Shown: positions 61,716 to 64,000 of the stretch, piece after piece
How positions within the stretch are numbered: position 1 is the first letter of the stretch
Layout of the letters: every line of letters starts with the position of its first letter
From: Candidatus Hydrogenedentota bacterium
Lineage (GTDB): Bacteria > Hydrogenedentota > Hydrogenedentia > Hydrogenedentales > SLHB01
NCBI GenBank assembly: GCA_029552745.1
Contig: JAKPDK010000070.1
Location: 186,001 to 250,000, forward strand
Length of the DNA: 64,000 nt
Direction: 5' to 3'
Translations under genes and position numbers: made by a program
Notes under the pieces: generated by a model
Database searches by the model: none
What the model saw: the letters and a program-made list of their open reading frames with translations, nothing else
What the model was told of the DNA's origin: nothing

Positions 61716-63313
61716 GCCCCGGTGCTCCTTGTTGTGATTTGGTCAGTTGGTTGGTTTTGGACTGTGGCGCCTTGAGTTTGTTGAAGTTGTTGTATCAGAC
61801 CGCGCACTTCGTTCACTCGGGCGTCCGGAAGATTGGGGTCGACCAATTCCAGATATGCCTCCAATTCCTTGATTCCTTCGCTCACTTGCCCAACTTGGAT
61901 GAAAAGCAGGGCGTTCTCCAAATGAGCAGGCGCGTAAGTCGCATCGCTTCGAATCGCATTTCGAAAACAATCACGTGCCTCGTTGATTTGCCCATTCCTT
62001 GCCAGTATTCTGCCGCGAATGGTGTAAAACACGGGTCCGCTCGCATTTAGTTGGACGGCACGGTCAGACGCCTCCAAGGCAAGACCAGGTTCATTGGTTT
62101 GTAAATATAAGCGAGACGCTTGTACCGCGGCTTCCGCTGCAAGGGGTCCCTCAGTTCGGCTGAGGGCTTCAAACTCCGCTAACGCCTCTCGTGAAGCACG
62201 CTGTTGCGCCAGGCACACTGCCCGATAAAACCGAGCCTGGGCATTGGCGGAGTCGGTAGCCAATATTTGCTCCAGTCGGCTTTGAGCTTCCGAGATTTTT
62301 CCTTGGGCGATGAGTAAAAGACTTAGGTGAAGTAATGCCCGGTTTTTTAAGGAAGCGCCCGAGTCAGCGGCGGTCGCGAGTTCCCGACTGGCGGTGTCCA
62401 AATCACCTTTCAGACTGTAAACAAGTCCTCGTGCTGCAGCCACCATGGGCTCTGCGGTGGCACCACCTCGGGCGGAAGAGGAAAGGTCTTCAATTGCTCC
62501 GGCAGTGTTTCCTGAAAGGGCTTTGCATAATGCGAGCAACGTCTTCGCACGGGTATTATTGGGTTCGAGAGCCACCGCTCGGGCAAGGGCTTCTGTCTGC
62601 CCCTGCAAATCATTTTGTACTCCGCGAAGATGAGCAAGAAGAAAATAGGTCTCGAATGTTGGGGCTCGCGAAGCCAATTGTTCCAGCAGGGCCGCGGCTT
62701 TCGCCAAGGATGCATTATCTTGTTGTAGTGCGTAGCAGAGCGCTGCATTCATGGCGGCATCCGTGTTAGATGGATCCAATCGAGCGGCACGTTCAAATGA
62801 TTCTGCCGCACCGTCAACCACGTCCATTTGCCACTGCAATTTTCCTAAAAGGTAGTGCGCTCGGGCATTGTCTGGGCGCTTTGCCACATAGGCTTTCAGG
62901 TAGTCAGTTGCTTGGATGGTTTGCCCTGCCGCGACCAGCTTTTCTGCATGCGCAACGGCGTCGCGTGACATCAGCACAACAAGGAAAACGATGACGGCTA
63001 AAATGATTAACGCGATTACCAACCCGATAATCCAAGTTTTTGAACCGGCCGATTCTTGAGGAGCAGCCGCAGGGGGTGGCGTTTCATTCAGGATTTTTTG
63101 TCCGGTTAACAAATTCGTGCCGCAAGCCACACAGATGATATCTCCGTCTTGTACGAGCGCGTGGCAATTCGGACATGTCTGGCTCGGGGCGCTGCGTTTC
63201 GGGTTTTGCGGTCGCGATTGAGGTGCGGCGGGACGTTGAATGGGTCCACCGCAGTGAACACAGCTTTCCAGTTTCGGGTCTGTCAGTTTTCCGCAAAGTG
63301 GACAATTGATCAT
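61712..63313 (-). CDS. Zinc-ribbon membrane protein with TPR repeats
   Basis: This is a 533-residue protein. Two zinc ribbons with CPLCGK...CVHCG and CPNCHA...CVACG lie in residues 1-75, followed by a Pro-rich linker and one membrane helix (about 95-120). A long array of tetratricopeptide repeats (about 125-500) includes GKLQWQMDVVDGAAESFERA and IRGRILARNGQINEARDCFR. It would be anchored in the inner membrane with the zinc-binding head in the cytoplasm and the TPR part outside. ATG 63313 was chosen over 63337 because the ribbon starts there. It forms an operon with the 60255-61715 gene. Confidence 0.8.
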   Translation of the reverse strand: MINCPLCGKLTDPKLESCVHCGGPIQRPAAPQSRPQNPKRSAPSQTCPNCHALVQDGDIICVACGTNLLTGQKILNETPPPAAAPQESAGSKTWIIGLVIALIILAVIVFLVVLMSRDAVAHAEKLVAAGQTIQATDYLKAYVAKRPDNARAHYLLGKLQWQMDVVDGAAESFERAARLDPSNTDAAMNAALCYALQQDNASLAKAAALLEQLASRAPTFETYFLLAHLRGVQNDLQGQTEALARAVALEPNNTRAKTLLALCKALSGNTAGAIEDLSSSARGGATAEPMVAAARGLVYSLKGDLDTASRELATAADSGASLKNRALLHLSLLLIAQGKISEAQSRLEQILATDSANAQARFYRAVCLAQQRASREALAEFEALSRTEGPLAAEAAVQASRLYLQTNEPGLALEASDRAVQLNASGPVFYTIRGRILARNGQINEARDCFRNAIRSDATYAPAHLENALLFIQVGQVSEGIKELEAYLELVDPNLPDARVNEVRGLIQQLQQTQGATVQNQPTDQITTRSTGA

Positions 63314-63388
63314 GGGTGCCACGAGTAGTCCCCCCAACGTTGTGTTTTTACATCTAGCAAAACATAGGTTTCTACTTGACGAATATTT

Positions 63389-63562
63389 TCAACTGACCTT
63401 GTCATCTGAAAACAGTATACCGCATTCTCTACACTTTTGCGATTCTATCCAATTACGTTTTCCGCACTTTGGGCATTTCTTACTTAATAATGACGGTATG
63501 GACACGAGGGCGACAACAACAATCAAAGTCACCATAATAACAAAGTAAAGATTAAATTCCAT
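63389..63562 (-). CDS. Small membrane protein with one zinc ribbon (57 residues)
   Basis: A 57-codon frame starts at ATG 63562 with MEFNLYFVIM, continues as a membrane helix (residues about 5-25) and then has a treble-clef/zinc-ribbon pattern CPKCGKRNWIESQKCRECG (CxxC, ten residues, CxxC). A moderate GGGTGA site lies upstream. The stop is 75 bases before the larger zinc-ribbon TPR gene, on the same strand, so the two may be co-transcribed. The ribbon resembles the first ribbon of that neighbour. Function unknown; small ribbon-plus-helix proteins often act as adaptors. Confidence 0.6.
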   Translation of the reverse strand: MEFNLYFVIMVTLIVVVALVSIPSLLSKKCPKCGKRNWIESQKCRECGILFSDDKVS

Positions 63563-64000
63563 TCTGTGTCACCCAAGTTGCTAGCTCGTACCATTTGTTT
63601 TTTCTGTAAGGGATTTTAGAAACGGCTTCTATCGGATGTCAAGACCTTGTATTCGTTTAATACCTTTGGCGTGCTCTGTTTGTTTTGCCCGCGATTCCTT
63701 CGAGTATTTTCCGTAAAATTAGGAAGAACATACGCGTACCCGCTATAAGCAAATCTGGTTTCTCTACCCATTCCACGGGTTTTCTGAAACACTATCGTCT
63801 GCGCACTTCGCTTCCAAGCGGCCGTGCGCCGAACAGCATTAACGGGAGGAGTGTCGACGGGACAATGTCCCCTTGTGATAAACGGTTAAAAGCTTTGCTT
63901 CGCTGCTAAAGGACTTTTTCCTCGCCATAACAGCGGCGGTAATTCGCTGAAATAAGGGGCGTGCCGGGTGAGGACAAGAACGGACAAGTCACCGTTTTCC
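63563..64000. other. Right-edge stretch with no supported gene
   Basis: The 438 bases upstream of the small zinc-ribbon gene contain only short frames without family resemblance, including one at 63685-63909 with atypical composition. I see no tRNA, terminator or repeat here. The promoter of the zinc-ribbon operon is expected near 63580-63650. Confidence 0.5.

Noticed and set aside
63685-63909. A 74-codon plus-strand frame at the right edge
   Set aside because: Ser/Arg/Pro-rich composition, no family match and no ribosome site; more likely noncoding.

Overview
The window is about 64 kb of bacterial chromosome of roughly balanced base composition. About fifty protein genes lie on both strands in short operons, often with 4-base stop/start overlaps. 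I see no rRNA, tRNA, CRISPR array, intact transposon or prophage. The organism cannot be named from this sequence. Two informational genes lean towards the Planctomycetes/PVC neighbourhood: a bL28 with an RRGKAK-type insertion, and a long serine hydroxymethyltransferase of the Chlamydia/Planctomycetes kind. Secreted polysaccharide-active enzymes, Gfo/Idh/MocA and DegT-type enzymes, UroD-like and VCBS proteins would also suit a free-living or particle-degrading lineage such as Hydrogenedentota. That placement is inference only.

Layout. 1-4.8 kb: the end of an unknown gene, a secreted GH15-like protein, UDP-glucuronate decarboxylase, a UroD-like protein and a cold-shock protein. 4.8-9 kb: a site-2-protease-like M50 peptidase with CBS domains, a seven-repeat VCBS protein and a divergent sodium/solute symporter. 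9.1-13.6 kb: an ExeA-like ATPase with peptidoglycan-binding domain, coupled to a GspB-like protein, then dihydrolipoyl dehydrogenase. 13.7-17.7 kb (minus strand): three envelope proteins and ilvD. 17.8-21.5 kb: a MEMO-family protein, a SMUG1-type uracil-DNA glycosylase, RidA and a TPR/peptidase-MA protein. 21.5-23.7 kb (minus strand): a signalling operon of an HD-GYP-N-like protein, an HDOD protein and a GGDEF protein. 23.9-32.2 kb: a DegT aminotransferase, glycerate kinase, glnE and a two-gene ABC polysaccharide exporter. 32.3-35.2 kb: PPi-dependent phosphofructokinase and M32 carboxypeptidase. 35.2-40.1 kb: a secreted PL1-type lyase, MATE and NupG-like transporters and a secreted SGNH hydrolase. 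40.4-44.1 kb: an oxidoreductase coupled to a lone receiver, rlmN, a LolA/LolB-like lipoprotein and rpmB. 44.3-54.2 kb: glyA, a second DegT aminotransferase, nagA, a penicillin-acylase-family protein, larB, larC and coaD. 54.3-64 kb: a secreted GH2 enzyme, a DinB-like fragment, a PilZ-receiver protein, an island of palindromic repeats, a glycerophosphodiesterase lipoprotein and a zinc-ribbon/TPR operon. That operon starts with a 57-residue gene.

How the genes fit together. Secreted GH15-like, PL1, SGNH and GH2 enzymes plus sugar-type transporters, nagA, glycerate kinase and PPi-phosphofructokinase suggest a heterotroph that breaks down external polysaccharides. GGDEF, HDOD and PilZ proteins indicate cyclic-di-GMP signalling, although both multidomain members carry receiver domains that have lost the phosphorylated aspartate.

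The most unusual observations are: a Wzt-like export ATPase whose C-terminal half is a tandem duplication of a ~220-residue module with no glycosyltransferase nearby; a penicillin-acylase homologue whose nucleophile motif is shifted by one residue; a vertebrate-like SMUG1 glycosylase abutting a MEMO gene; an oxidoreductase/receiver couple; and the small zinc-ribbon gene heading the TPR operon.
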